DNA from: Bactrocera neohumeralis
Taxonomy: Eukaryota > Arthropoda > Insecta > Diptera > Tephritidae
NCBI RefSeq assembly: GCF_024586455.1
Contig: NW_026089624.1
Location: 16,335,341 to 16,399,340, forward strand
Length of the DNA: 64,000 nucleotides
Direction: 5' to 3'
Shown here: in pieces, positions 32,687-43,697 of the stretch
Layout: each line of letters begins with the position of its first letter
Numbering within the stretch: the first letter of the stretch is position 1
Notes under the pieces: model-generated
What the model saw: only the letters and a program-made list of their open reading frames with translations
Databases searched by the model: none
Told to the model about the DNA's origin: nothing
Made by a program: the position numbers and the translations under genes

Positions 32687-34459
32687 TTAAGTCTCCTCTA
32701 TTGCACGGACTGACTGACGCCTAATCTGTTCTAAATGTCTCAATTTTGTCATAATTTGATTTGCCGCTTCGCTGACAGCATTCCACTTTACAGAGGACTC
32801 GCACATAAGTGCTGTCAAATTTTCCACCGTGATACTACCTCCAGTGGAGGTTTTCAGCTTTTCCCTTATACTAGAAAACCGAGGGCAATAAAAGAACATG
32901 TGTTCAGAGTCTTCTATACACTCTGTACACGTCGGACAGTATTGACTAAAGTCATGACGATATTTGAATAGATAGCTTCTGAAGCAACCATGCCCACTGA
33001 GTATTTGGGTAAGGTGGAAATCCAGGTCTCCATGTTGCCTACCTATCCACGAGTGTATGTCCGAAATCAGTCGATAGGTCCACCGTCCTTTGCATGAAGT
33101 TTGCCACCGCTGCTGCCACATTGCAATGCTTTTTATTCTCTCTTCTCTTTTTGCTGTGGTAGACGTTTCTGATAAGTTATATATTCGCGCGAATTCGTCT
33201 CCCTGGATGTCAATCGGTGCCATACTGACTAATACCTCAGCAGCGTCATTTGAAATGGTTCGGAAAGCACTTATCACTCGTATTGCTGAAAGCCTATGCA
33301 CTGTGTTAATTGGTCTAGCATATGATTTTGTTTCTAGCGCCTGTATCCATATTGGAGCCGCATACAGGATCACTGAACTTATTGCCTTAGCTATTAAACA
33401 TCGTCGGCTGGAACGCACACAGCCTTTATTTGCCATCATTCTAGATAACGCATTATATATTTTATTAGCTTTATTTGTCGCATTTTCTAAGTGTTCTTTG
33501 AACTTGAGTCTTGAGTCCACTATTAGCCCAAGATACTTCAGCTGCGGCTGTGAAGTAATCTCACATTCTCCTATGGTCAGCGATATTTTCTCCTCAATTT
33601 TCCTTGAGCTTATGAGCAGGACTTCTGTTTTCTGCTCAGCCAGCTCTAGACTCTTGGTAGTAAACCATCGGCGCAGACCATTTATGCTGTCATTGCATTT
33701 GATCCGGAGGTCATCCAGATGTTTAGCTACAGCTACCACTACGAGGTCATCCGCATAAGCGATTGTTTTCACATTTTTTGGTTGCGGTATTCTTAACACC
33801 CCGTCGTACATTAGGTTCCATAACAACGGGCCTAAAACCGAGCCTTGCGGTACTCCACTGGAGATAGTGTAGCTCTGAGTGCCCTCGTCCGTCTCGTATA
33901 GCAATATCCTATTTTCGAAATAACTCATTATAATATTTATCAGATATTGAGGAGCATCTATATCGTGTAGAGCTTTTATTATATTTGCCCATTTTGCGGA
34001 GTTGAACGCATTCTTCACATCCAGGGTTATTAGCGCGCAGTATTTTTTCCTGCCACCTTTCCATCTTTTCCCACTTATTGAACATTTTGCAGTATCAACT
34101 ACTTCTCTTAATGCGTCAATAGTGGACTTCTTTTTAATAAAGCCGTATTGTCTCTCTGATAATCCGCCGGCTTTTTGGATTGCTAACTCCAAGCGGTTTC
34201 TTACAATGCTTTCGTACACTTTCCCAATTGTGTCGAGCATGCAAAGAGGTCGATAAGATGAAGGTTCTTGTGGTGGCTTTGGGAGTAGAACCAGACGCTG
34301 TATCTTCCACGGATCAGGGAACACCTCTTCTAATATACACGCATTGTACATATTGACAAATAGGCTGGGCCTTAGAGTTATGGCTTCTTTAAGGGCTCTA
34401 TTTGGTATACCATCTATTCCGGGCGCTTTAAAGTTTTTGATTTTTTTCGCAATAGCCAA
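32687..34459 (-). CDS. R1-clade reverse transcriptase (C-terminal 590 codons of ORF2)
   Basis: Open for 590 codons. Residues 9-17 NFKAPGIDG, 57-72 fingers with SSYRPLCML, 146-152 LDVKNAF (first catalytic Asp), 202-211 GVPQGSVLGP, 235-238 YADD, 272-286 KTEVLLISS region, 310-318 YLGLIVDSR, and a C-terminal FHLTQILSGHGCFRSYL with CPTC-x8-H-x4-C knuckle at about 515-535. This enzyme would copy the element RNA at a nicked target. The ATG given is only the first in frame; the true ORF continues into the endonuclease at 34460 after a stop. All catalytic residues are intact. Confidence 0.88.
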   Translation of the reverse strand: MAIAKKIKNFKAPGIDGIPNRALKEAITLRPSLFVNMYNACILEEVFPDPWKIQRLVLLPKPPQEPSSYRPLCMLDTIGKVYESIVRNRLELAIQKAGGLSERQYGFIKKKSTIDALREVVDTAKCSISGKRWKGGRKKYCALITLDVKNAFNSAKWANIIKALHDIDAPQYLINIIMSYFENRILLYETDEGTQSYTISSGVPQGSVLGPLLWNLMYDGVLRIPQPKNVKTIAYADDLVVVAVAKHLDDLRIKCNDSINGLRRWFTTKSLELAEQKTEVLLISSRKIEEKISLTIGECEITSQPQLKYLGLIVDSRLKFKEHLENATNKANKIYNALSRMMANKGCVRSSRRCLIAKAISSVILYAAPIWIQALETKSYARPINTVHRLSAIRVISAFRTISNDAAEVLVSMAPIDIQGDEFARIYNLSETSTTAKREERIKSIAMWQQRWQTSCKGRWTYRLISDIHSWIGRQHGDLDFHLTQILSGHGCFRSYLFKYRHDFSQYCPTCTECIEDSEHMFFYCPRFSSIREKLKTSTGGSITVENLTALMCESSVKWNAVSEAANQIMTKLRHLEQIRRQSVRAIEET

Positions 34460-35663
34460 TTATTCGTCTTCTGTGACTAATAGGGGTGGCTCCGTAGCTT
34501 CGTTTCGTTTAATATAGGAAATTGAGGCATGTGTTGGGAATAACGCTTCGACAACATTTTTCATAAAGGATGCGTTCTTAGGTTGCTGAGACTTATTTTT
34601 AAACTTTGACATACAAATTTTGTATGCCGTTCCCCAGGGGTCTATGTTCGCTTCTTCACAGAGCTTTTCGAAACAGGATCTCTTACTACGGATAATGGCT
34701 GACTTCAGGAGTTTTTTTTTGATATTTAAATGATTCTCTGAGTCTGATTTCGTTATCACCTCCCTGGTTACGCTGTAGGCGGCGTCTAGCTGAGTGACAG
34801 AGCTTCCTCAGTCTGGCGATTTCGTCGTTCCACCAGTACACCGGCTTCCTATTTATATTGTGTCTCGTCCTGCGCATAGTTGCATCGCATGCTGCAACTA
34901 GCTCCTTTTGCACAGCGGATACTAAGTGGGCGGCATCTTCGCCTGATGCCTTTGCCGCACTCCAGATGCTTTCAAAAACGTCAGTATCAAAGTCTTTTTG
35001 CCGCCAACTTCGTTTTCGAGAAGCATTTCTACAACAGAGTTCCGTTTCCTGTGAGAACGAAACTTCGGCAATTATAGCCATATGGTCGCTATTTGTATAC
35101 AAGTCTGACACCTTCCATTTAGTATGCCTGCTAAGCGCGTCGTTGGCAAACATTAGGTCTATTACTGATCCTTTATTTCCCTTTTGAAAGGTATTTTGTG
35201 TGCCACTGTTTAAAATCACAAGGTTTGTTTGACTCAAAAATTCTAGAATGAGGGGACCACGATGGTTTGTAATTCTGCTACCCCAAGCAGTAGACCATGC
35301 GTTGAAATCTCCTGCTATTATTATTGGGGATTTGATTCTGACTTCTAGAGACAACTCCAGGAGAAAATCTTCAAATTCGCTTATTGTTGCACTAGGACGA
35401 GCATAGCAGCTTACAAAAAATATTCCTAGTATATTCGCCCATGTAAAGCCATTATGGGTTTCATTGGAGCGAGATGTGAAAGCTTGTCCTTTGCAGGCCC
35501 ATATTGCTGCTTTGCCACTTATATCTTTATACCAAGTGCTTTCCGAACGTTGCGAATATTGTTCGCTTAATATGGCGACATCTATGTTTTCTTCTAGCAC
35601 CGTCTGTTTTAGAAGGTCTTGTGCTGCAGCGCAATGATTGAGATTAAGTTGCAGTATCTTCAT
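34460..35663 (-). pseudogene. R1-clade ORF2: APE endonuclease and linker
   Basis: ORF2 begins at 35663 (MKILQLNLNHCAAAQDLL). AP-endonuclease motifs follow: SEQYSQR, FTWANI, AGDFNAWSTAWGS (about residue 118), VIDLMF and NSDHMAI (about residue 196), all catalytic positions present. A basic linker with YWWNDEIARLR follows. The frame shifts near 34690-34760, and an in-frame TAG at 34457-34459 separates this from the RT part, leaving ORF2 broken by one frameshift and one stop. Product would nick the target DNA. Confidence 0.84.
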
Positions 35664-35689
35664 TTTTTCGTTGACTTTAACATATCTGC

Positions 35690-36942
35690 GTATTTAGGAC
35701 AGGCCGTACTCAGAACAGAGTGTTCCCCTTTGCAGAACATACAACTTGGGGAATTTGTGCATGTCTTTGCCACGTGACCTGGGGTTCCGCAACGAGTACA
35801 AAGGGATCAATGGGGCTGCTACATTTCGGTGCTATATGTCCTAGTTGGAAGCACCTAAAACAACGAGTAATTGGTGAAAAATCCCGGAGACGACAAATAG
35901 ACCACCCGATCTTTGCTTTACCGCACCTAAGTAAAGTTTTGGCATCCTCAGCTCGTAGGCATATAAGAGCTATTTGAGTGCCACTTCAAGTTTTCCGCAG
36001 ATTTTTTATATTTTGCTTCCCCAGGTTTTGGATCCCACACTCCTTTTGTAATGCCTCACAGATTTCTTCAGGGGTGGTTATCTCATCCAAGTCTTTACAC
36101 ATAATGGTAATATTATGAGTTTTTGGCTGTATTACGGCCATCTCACCAATAACTCCTTCTAGGGCACTTTCGAACGTGTCGGCTCTCTTTTCTGCTTGAT
36201 TTTTTAGTTCAATTAGCAGGTCTCCTTTGAGGGTTTTTCTAATGTACCTCACGCTTGAACCCAGTTCTTCAAGGCCTCTGTCGCATTTTATTTTTTTTTT
36301 CAAAATATCCGCATACGATGCTCCCTCCTTTTTTGTTAAGATTATAGCGTCTGGTTTCGATCTGATTTTCTTCTCGATCGGTTTCTTCTTTCTTACGACG
36401 TCTACCCATTTCTCGCCAGCGCGCTTGTCTCCCACACTGTCTTTGTGCATGCATTCAGTGACCTCACTATATGTTGCTTGCACTTTATGACTCATGTTTT
36501 TTGGCTTCTTTGTTGGTGGCAAATATCCCAATACCTCGCGAGGTCTCTTTGGGGCATTTTTATCACTTTTGATAGGAGATACCTGCGACGCTTTTCCTAC
36601 CATAACTCTTTTCGACGGGTGCTCTTGCTTTTCTGCCTTGTCAGACAAGCTTGTGATACAGCTTATCAGATCCCGCATAGCTTGGTTAATATGTCTCTGA
36701 CCAGACATGATGCTTTCGAGCTCTTTGATTTTTTGGGACTGACTGGGATTTTCATTATTTCCATTATTATGGAGCTGCTCAGATTCGCCACCTTTGCCTG
36801 CTTGGTCGGGATTTTCGCATATTTTTGCTGATCCAGCAGCGGTGGCCCCTTCAGGTTTGCCTTTTGGAGGCGTTCTCAAAATTTTTGAGTTCCTCCGAAA
36901 AGGATTCGCTGGTGTACATCCCAAACTGTTTTCAGAGGCCAT
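35690..36942 (-). pseudogene. R1-clade ORF1 (Gag-like with CCHC knuckles)
   Basis: Starts at 36942 (MASENSLGCTPANPF). A Ser/Pro/Lys-rich N-terminal half has a nuclear-localisation-like PKRPREVLGYLPPTKKPK. A conserved core (about residues 200-315) has ASYADILKKKIK and SSVRYIRKTLKGDLLIEL. An in-frame TGA at 35986 interrupts just before SGTQIALICLR, and a frameshift near 35820 separates knuckle one (CFRCFQLGHIAPKC) from knuckles two (CTRCGTPGHVAKTC) and three (CMFCKGEHSVLSTAC). It would bind element RNA. Only these two lesions are visible. Confidence 0.82.
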
Positions 36943-37112
36943 AATTCTGCCAGAGAATAGTTGGGAACACCTGTCAGTGGGTACGTTCAGTCTTTGCCCT
37001 AATAAACCTTACTTATATTTTGATGGTTGGCAATGCCGTAACCAAAGCAAAACGAAGAAGGAGAAAAAGGAGAAACAAAACAAAAAAAAAAAAAAACAGC
37101 TGATAGACTAAG

Positions 37113-37440
37113 TCAAAACGGCAAAAAGGAATTAAGTGCACGTTTAGATACGCTGTTATGTGGGGAAATTGTGGAATATGAAGGGATAATTAGGGTTTTG
37201 CGGAGAGTTTCGGTTTTGATAGTCGATTCTATGTGGTCAAGTGTGTCCGTAAATTTTTCTATGTCAATTTCATGTATTATCCTAAATGTTCCTTTTTGTA
37301 GTCTAGCCGTTCCCTTTTCTATTGTTATTAATTGGAAGTTCGAGTAGTCGAGGATCTGTACTTCCGCCAGGCACAGCGGTAGTAATATTCTGAAAAAAAT
37401 ATCGTACATATTTAGTTACGTATTCTACCTTTGTGAATTA
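37113..37440 (-). pseudogene. env N-terminus of fragment E
   Basis: Begins with a hydrophobic signal-peptide-like segment (about 37409-37360), then the receptor-side ectodomain start, closely similar in layout to the env start of element C (55585 leftward). It stops where the basic site that precedes the fusion region should be. Truncated. Confidence 0.65.
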
Positions 37441-37572
37441 TTTGTCCTTTTTCAGTGAACACGGTACTATTTCTATCTTCCTTAACTATTTCCTTACCGT
37501 AGGGTTTACTTAACTTAGTTCCTAATCTTCTATTTTTCTTAACGAATATTATTTGTCCTGGTAGATATGATT

Positions 37573-38330
37573 TTATTTCTTTCTTTTTTTATTATGGTAT
37601 TCGATATCCTTTCTTTGTTTCTCAGCTAACTTTTCTAAATTGCTTTGTCTAGTTCTTTCTATGTCCTCGGGGGTAAATGTGACATTTCTATTAAAAAATA
37701 GGTCTACTGGTCTTTTAAGTGTTGTGGAATGAACTGAATGATTATGCTCAGATACTGCTCTTTCTAAAAGTTCTTCAAAATTTCTGTGTCCACCGTTTTC
37801 TTTTATGCAACGCATTATTTCGATTAATGTAGATTGGAACCTTTCCACTTGTCCGCTAGCTTGGCTTTTGTATGGAGGAGTAGTGTAAACTTCTATTCCT
37901 AATTCGTCTTTCATCATAAATTTTAAAGAAGCTGAGTTTAAAGATGGCTCATTGTCGATAACTATTAATTTTGGTACTCCGAAGAAGAATATAATATCTC
38001 TTAAAGGTTTTCTGACGTCTTCTATTGCTCTGCTATTTAGGCTTTTTGTTATTGCGTATTTTGTAAATTTATCTAAAGCCGTCATGACTATTTTTCCCTC
38101 TGTTAAAAATATATCGATATGGACTGTGTGTCCTGGATATGTTGGTAATGGAGTTTGTGCAATTTTCGGTTGATTGGGATGTCTCTCGTACTTATTTTCT
38201 TTACAAACGGTGCAGTTGGCTTTTATTCGTTTTATTTTATTTAACATGCCTGGAAAATATTTTGTTTCGAGAATTTGTGTTTTATTTTCAGTGGCATTCC
38301 TATGTGCTCTTAAATGTTTGGCTAAATGAG
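37573..38330 (-). pseudogene. Integrase of fragment E
   Basis: Zinc-binding HHCC domain (HLRAHRN, CTVCKENKYERHP, 38300-38170), core with HIDIF (first Asp, about 38115), VIDNE (second Asp, about 37960) and VERFQSTLIEIMR (Glu, about 37850), then a Lys-rich tail. All three catalytic acids are present, but no upstream RT remains. It would have inserted retroviral cDNA. The open frame runs without a stop from 38330 to 37573, the longest clean integrase outside element C. Confidence 0.8.
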
Positions 38331-38817
38331 ATAAGATAAAAAAACAAATAAAAAACAAATAAATATACATATACATACATACAAGACAGTGCTTAAAACC
38401 AAAAAGCAAAAAAAAAAAAATAATAATATCAAAAGTCGGGCGCGAAATATTATTTAACAAAAAAAAACAAAAAATCCACACGGGCGCGAAGATTAAAAAA
38501 TATAGTCTTTTTGCAAATTAAACTTTTATAAATGTGAAACAAAAACAATAAAAATAATAGTAAAAATAATAAAAACCTAAAAGGCCAACAAACAAAGGGA
38601 AATTAACAACAACGGAACAAGGAACACCAAACAGGAAAAGAAACGGACAAGGAAGCAGCTTGGACGCATTGGCAAAAAAAATAAGCTCAACCACATTCCA
38701 AATCATATAAAGCCCTCAAAGTCCCTTGAAGCGGCACAAAGTGAGTGTATCAACTCCATCTATTATTTTAAATAATTTATTCTTATTTGCATATATGTAT
38801 GTTAATATTTACAGATG
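38331..38817. other. A-rich stretch, no gene
   Basis: A-rich low-complexity sequence. A GT-AG pair (GTGAGT at about 38739, TTTACAG ending about 38815) precedes the open segment that starts at 38816. Confidence 0.4.
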
Positions 38818-38966
38818 ATCTCTCTAAAACTGTATACGATCCTGTAAATTTTAATAGAACGGTTGCTACCAAACTGTCCGAACTTACGGTTGATTTCCGG
38901 GAAACCGAAAACAGTTTGGTACATTATATATGTACATTCAATATATGTATGAACGATATATAGTAT

Positions 38967-38969
<3 letters not shown>

Positions 38970-39016
<47 letters not shown>
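38970..39016. repeat. (TA)n microsatellite
   Basis: About 23 uninterrupted TA units. Confidence 0.95.
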
Positions 39017-39020
<4 letters not shown>

Positions 39021-39765
39021 TATATACCGGCATATACATATCTGTTAAAAGGCCTACTTATGCTTACATTTGTGTATCCAAACACACAACATTAAAAATC
39101 AAAACAAAAAAAAAAACAAAAAACAAAATTTCAAGTATTCACTTGACAAAATTTTCCGGCAATACCCCTTATACTCAGACCAGCATAAGCAGGATTGCGC
39201 AAAAAGTAAGCTAGGGCAATTGCGAAATTTAAAAAGAGAAAAGAAAAATAACAAAACCAAACATACATATATGCCAATAGTTACCACTTTCATATGTACA
39301 TACCTTACATTCCGAAGCAAAGTGAGAAACAAAATTAATGCGACATACGCCCACATGTATGTATAAACAGCATAACAAAAATTTTACGTATTAACGAAAA
39401 GTGCATACCTGCACTTTACCGAATTTCTATTCCCGCGTTATCCGTACGGCAAATATTATATACATACATACATACATACGGCATACAATTTGCCTATGCC
39501 GGTATATACAACGTACATAGGGTACAAAATTAAATTAAAATTTAACAAATTTTGCAAAAATTGGAAAAAAATAAAACCATAAATGCGAAATTTTAATTTA
39601 TTAAAAATTTTAAAATTTACTAATTAAAAAAAAAAAAAATACGGTCAAAATAACACAAAAAATTTCTAGAGTTGGTAGAAAGGAAAAGCAAATACATAAG
39701 TATTGCCATTTTCAAGTGTTCACACACACATACTTATATTCAAAGACCAAATCGGCACCTGTCCA

Positions 39766-39865
39766 NNNNNNNNNNNNNNNNNNNNNNNNNNNNNNNNNNN
39801 NNNNNNNNNNNNNNNNNNNNNNNNNNNNNNNNNNNNNNNNNNNNNNNNNNNNNNNNNNNNNNNNN
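39766..39865. other. Assembly gap (100 N)
   Basis: Exactly 100 N; true size unknown. It lies inside the gag-like fragment. Confidence 0.98.
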
Positions 39866-40093
39866 CATAAAGGAAACCTACCATAACCTGTACCACCAAA
39901 CAGTAAACTTGAAAAATTATAATGTAAGCAATTATTATAACCTCAGAAATATTTTAGATAAATTAAACACTAAATACGAACAAGATAATAATAAACCTTC
40001 AGAATTTAAGCCTTCAATAAATGAGTCCCTAATTTTAATTAACATTGTTAAACGGTATTGAGCCAAATCTATTCGCTTCTAAGACACGTTATA

Positions 40094-40130
40094 TTTCTAC
40101 TATGGATGCAAGTATTATCCATAGTAGAAA
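40094..40130. repeat. Perfect 14-bp inverted repeat with 9-nt loop
   Basis: TTTCTACTATGGAT and its exact complement ATCCATAGTAGAAA, separated by GCAAGTATT. A stem this long with no mismatches is unusual in decayed sequence. Confidence 0.85.
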
Positions 40131-40470
40131 CAGGCATGGTAAAAAGATATGACAGTAGGCCGAATATATAGAGCAGGTTTATACCAAACAATAGACAACA
40201 GTCACAATACTTACCACGACATAGAGTTCCCCAAAATAATAACTTACAAACATTTATAGATAACAACAACTATAACTTGGGACAGTTACGTCAAAATAGT
40301 AATAACCCATGTAATAACTCCGGACGTCAAAGTAATAATAGTCTAAATAATAACTCAGGGTCATTTCGTCAACAATTTCCAAATTCGCGACGAACTAAAC
40401 AAAGCCAAAATAATAAAATAACTCAAATGATAAAATACTGTCAACTCTACTGTCGTTGGCAAATATAAAA

Positions 40471-40904
40471 ATATATTGAAGTTAGCGAGAACGACAACTG
40501 TCGGCTTGCGGTCGTGTAGTCGTGCAACTGTCAAAATAACTGTGTCCATAAGATCGTGTGTATTTTAATATTTCACAGATGTCGTTTGCAGTCTGTCGCG
40601 CTCATTGTGTTCAGCACTTCAATGTATCGAAGAACTGACACGACGACAAAGCGTCACAACATTGTATTGTTGGTAGAAAATCCGAGCTGTGCCGAAAACA
40701 CAAACGAACTATCGCCAATTACCACTACTTCCCTTGCCGCTGTAACAGCCTCACACACAAACCAGCGTAAATATGTATGTTTATGTATGAGCTTGCATAC
40801 ATATCGACACAGATTTTTGCAAGCCGCGTTGAAATATACATACGTATATATATGCATATGCTACACATAGACTACGTATACGGCGAAAATCATGTTTACC
40901 CGCG
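40471..40904. other. No gene seen
   Basis: Contains one motif shared with 21233-21275 (inverted, 40784-40825) and TATA-type microsatellite. Ends at the CGCG that flanks the BD LTR. Confidence 0.4.
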
Positions 40905-42662
40905 AGTTAATCACAATTGATTCATTTTATTATGTACTTTGCACCGTCAGGGCAAGGTCTTTTATTAATACAAAACTAAGACTAAGTACATTTTGATAAT
41001 TAAGTGCTATTTATACTACTTTATGGTACTAGTTTCTATTTGCTGTCTGCTATGTTAATGGTAGTTTCTATTTGCTGTTTGCTATATTATTCGAAGATAG
41101 ACACACTACATATCTATAGTCGATTGTTTGTCGTTACCAGCGTTTAAAAAACTGCGGCAAGTTTCAGTTCATATGATTTTGCTTCTGCTACTGCTTCTGA
41201 AAAAATCAGAAGTCGCAGTCGAAGCATAGACAAAAATCAAACAGCTACGCAAATCAGAAATCAGCATAAGTCACCGTTATTCGTTTTTCTGCTTTGCTGT
41301 AGCTTTCGATCGTATACATAAGTTGCCGCAGCAGCTATCGACAATTTTCGACAGTTGTCAGCAGTCACAGTCACGAAAAGTAATGTATTCGACTTTTTGC
41401 TACTTTTGATTTTTGTCGCTGTTGCTTTCGATCAGCAGCGTAAGTCGAAAAAAGCAAGAAGCGTCCGATTCGTGGAAGTCACCAGCAGTCGCCGTCTTGT
41501 TTTTTTTGCTCTTTTGCTTTTACTTGGAATTAGAACGCTGCTAGACTTACACATGTTCAGCTATGGCGCCAAGTGCAGCGTGGAAATATTTTGAAAATAA
41601 AGCAGCCGAGGGTTTAGCAATATGCAATATATGTAAAAGTTCACTTAAAACAATAGACTGTCGAATTTAAAAAGGCATTTAATAAAGCAGCACAAAGTTG
41701 ACTTAAATTTAACTCTTGAAAACATTGAATCGTCATCAACTTCCGCGATTAAAACAGTACGAAGAAAAAAAATTAAAATTGAAGTCAATAAAAAACAACT
41801 GCTAAGATCTTACATTGGATTGGTAACGGAAGACAGTATTCCTTTTAATGTTTTAAATTCTCCAAACATGAGGAATATTCTCGATCCAATTTGTGAAGGA
41901 CTAAAAACTGCGGATGGACGAAATTAAATGCATTAAACTGCAAAAATACTTTGAAAGTAGTGAAGAACAAATTATTATCTTTAAAAATAGACAGTGCAAC
42001 CCGATTGTTCAGATATATATTTGGAATAAGTGCACAATACATAAACGCGGTTGAAATAAAATCAATCATTTTGGGAATGATTGAATTGAAAGGTGAAGGA
42101 TCAAGTGGAGCCAAAAATCTTGCCACCGAAGTAGTGAAAGTGCTTAGTAAATATAATATTAATTTAAATGAAATTGTATCCATAACTTCTGATAACGGTG
42201 CGAATATGCTAAAAACAACAAATATTTTATCATTTGTTTCCGAACAAAATAATGAAACGGACAACGAAGAGTGCACCAACGATCACTAAATACAAGAAAT
42301 CGAGCTTATGGAAACAGTGCCCTATATATTAATAGGCAATATTCAAGTTTGTCGTTGTGCTGTATATGCAGCACAGCTGGTTGCTCTTGATGTGATGAAA
42401 TCATTGGATATTATGAAGTACTTACTCAATTGCAGAAATATGACAAAATACATAAGAAAAACATCAAATGGATATAATAATAATACCCAACGATTACCCT
42501 CCTCCCGCCCAACCGACGCGAGGGGCGCAATCCGCGAACGAGCGGAATTAGCCGAGTCATAAAAGGCAAGAGAGTTTTAAGCGTTGCGATCTTAAGCTGC
42601 TCAGCTACAGAAACAAAAATTTCAACAGCCGAAATTAAGAATTTGATTAAAGTTTATAATTT

Positions 42663-43682
42663 TTAAATGTTACTTGTTAAGAGTAGATAAAATATAGGCC
42701 TCACCAGAGATGTAAAAAGAATTTTTGTGGTAAGCGGATCTCTAAATTCTTTAGACCAACGTTTAACAAAACTAAGAGCGCCTTTAGCTTTAAAAACCGT
42801 GGAAGTTGCGTAAAGATTAAAATTGAGTTTGAGGTCCATAGTTACTCCCAGATCAACAAAACTGCATACTTGCTCCAACATAAAGTTTTGTATTGCGTAT
42901 GAGGTAGGGTCTACAGCTCTACGTGAAAAGCACATCGTTTTACATTTTTTAAGGTTCAATGGCATGTCATTTCTATCACACCAAGAAACTAGGTTGTTTA
43001 GGTCTGTTTGCAACTGACACCTTTCACTGTTTGAAATATATGTTTTAAAAAGTTTTACATCGTCAGCATATAATAAAACTTTTGAAAACTTAACAACAGT
43101 TGATATGTCGTTAATAAATAACAAGAACAGAATTGGACCAAGATGTCTACCTTGAGGAACACCGGAAGGAACATTGATTATGTCAAAAAAAGTATCTTTA
43201 AATATGACTTGTTGAATTCTATTACTAAGATAAGAAGCAACCCATTTTAGAAATATTGGTTGAAAACCAAGAAGATCAAATTTATTCAAAAGAATTGAAT
43301 GGTTTACTTTATCAAAAGCTTTACTAAAATCTGTGTATATGATATCAGTATTCTTATTCTCCCTAAAGCCCGTTGATACATGTGATACAAATTCAAGTAA
43401 ATTAGTTATGGTAGGTTTCCCTTTACGAAAACCGTGCTGAGAACAAGAAATTAGTGGAGAGATCCGGAAGGTTATGTCGTCTGTTATAATTGCTTCAAAA
43501 AGTTTAGGTATTGCAGACAACTTTTCAATAGATGACCTAAATCCACTCTTATGCAAAGGAATTATAAATGACTTTTTCCATATGGATGGAAATAAGCCTT
43601 GCATAAGAGATGAATTAAATAGTTTTGTTAGGGGTTTGTATATATATTTGGCACATTTCTTAGGAAAGCATGAGGGAATCAT
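42663..43682 (-). CDS. RT of the Daphne/CR1-like element (C-terminal ORF2)
   Basis: 339 codons open from 43682. It shows a fingers region with HKSGFRSSIEKLSAIP, QHGFRKGKPTITNLLEF, YTDFSKAFDKVNHSIL (first Asp), GVPQGRHLGPILFLLFINDI, catalytic LLYADDVKLF (about residue 205) and the thumb GVTMDLKLNFNLYATS. It is truncated at the C-terminus (ends at 42663 shortly after TSLVRPIFYLL), so the last domain is missing. The S-x-x-LGP serine is Arg (GRHLGP). It would copy element RNA; upstream coding (43698-44039) is separated by a stop. Confidence 0.82.
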   Translation of the reverse strand: MIPSCFPKKCAKYIYKPLTKLFNSSLMQGLFPSIWKKSFIIPLHKSGFRSSIEKLSAIPKLFEAIITDDITFRISPLISCSQHGFRKGKPTITNLLEFVSHVSTGFRENKNTDIIYTDFSKAFDKVNHSILLNKFDLLGFQPIFLKWVASYLSNRIQQVIFKDTFFDIINVPSGVPQGRHLGPILFLLFINDISTVVKFSKVLLYADDVKLFKTYISNSERCQLQTDLNNLVSWCDRNDMPLNLKKCKTMCFSRRAVDPTSYAIQNFMLEQVCSFVDLGVTMDLKLNFNLYATSTVFKAKGALSFVKRWSKEFRDPLTTKILFTSLVRPIFYLLLTSNI

Positions 43683-43697
43683 ATCTGGGCCATAATT

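Larger units (their letters stand above)
32541..37108 (-). mobile_element. R1-clade non-LTR element, nearly complete
   Basis: About 4.6 kb with a 3' A-rich tail (plus-strand T-runs 32541-32561), ORF2 endonuclease-RT (32687-35663), ORF1 with zinc knuckles (35690-36942) and a 5' UTR up to about 37108. R1-clade features are the R1-type endonuclease start MKILQLNLNHC, YADD RT and the long C-terminal domain ending in a CPTC...H....C knuckle. It has only one or two frame breaks per ORF, so it is younger than the other non-LTR copies here. No clear target duplication is seen; R1-clade members often have defined targets, which I cannot test. Confidence 0.82.
37113..38330 (-). mobile_element. Errantivirus fragment E
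   Basis: Fragment with an integrase C-terminal two-thirds and the env N-terminus in minus orientation. No LTR is present. The left end meets the 5' end of the R1-like element, the right end dissolves into A-rich sequence at about 38330. A separate copy from A, BD and C. Confidence 0.75.
38818..40470 (+). pseudogene. gag-like fragment on plus strand (LTR element, unclassified)
   Basis: Pieces on the plus strand: an open segment at 38816-38930 (DDLSKTVYDPVNFNRT), a (TA)n block, SLDKIFRQYPLYSDQHKQDC (about 39140-39200), the assembly gap, then LYHQTVNLKNYNVSNYYNLR and ILDKLNTKYEQDNN (39880-40000), and an Asn/Gln-rich tail (40200-40430) typical of gypsy-group gag ends. The downstream part lacks protease. 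The sense is opposite to the other LTR elements here. Identification rests on composition and tail style. Confidence 0.45.

Noticed and set aside
38970..39016. (TA)n tract as a possible origin or regulatory site
   Set aside because: Simple microsatellite of a type common in this sequence.
42480..42600. GC-rich block considered as a structured RNA gene
   Set aside because: It lies at the 3' end of the Daphne/CR1-like element and is better read as its 3' UTR; no tRNA or snRNA features.
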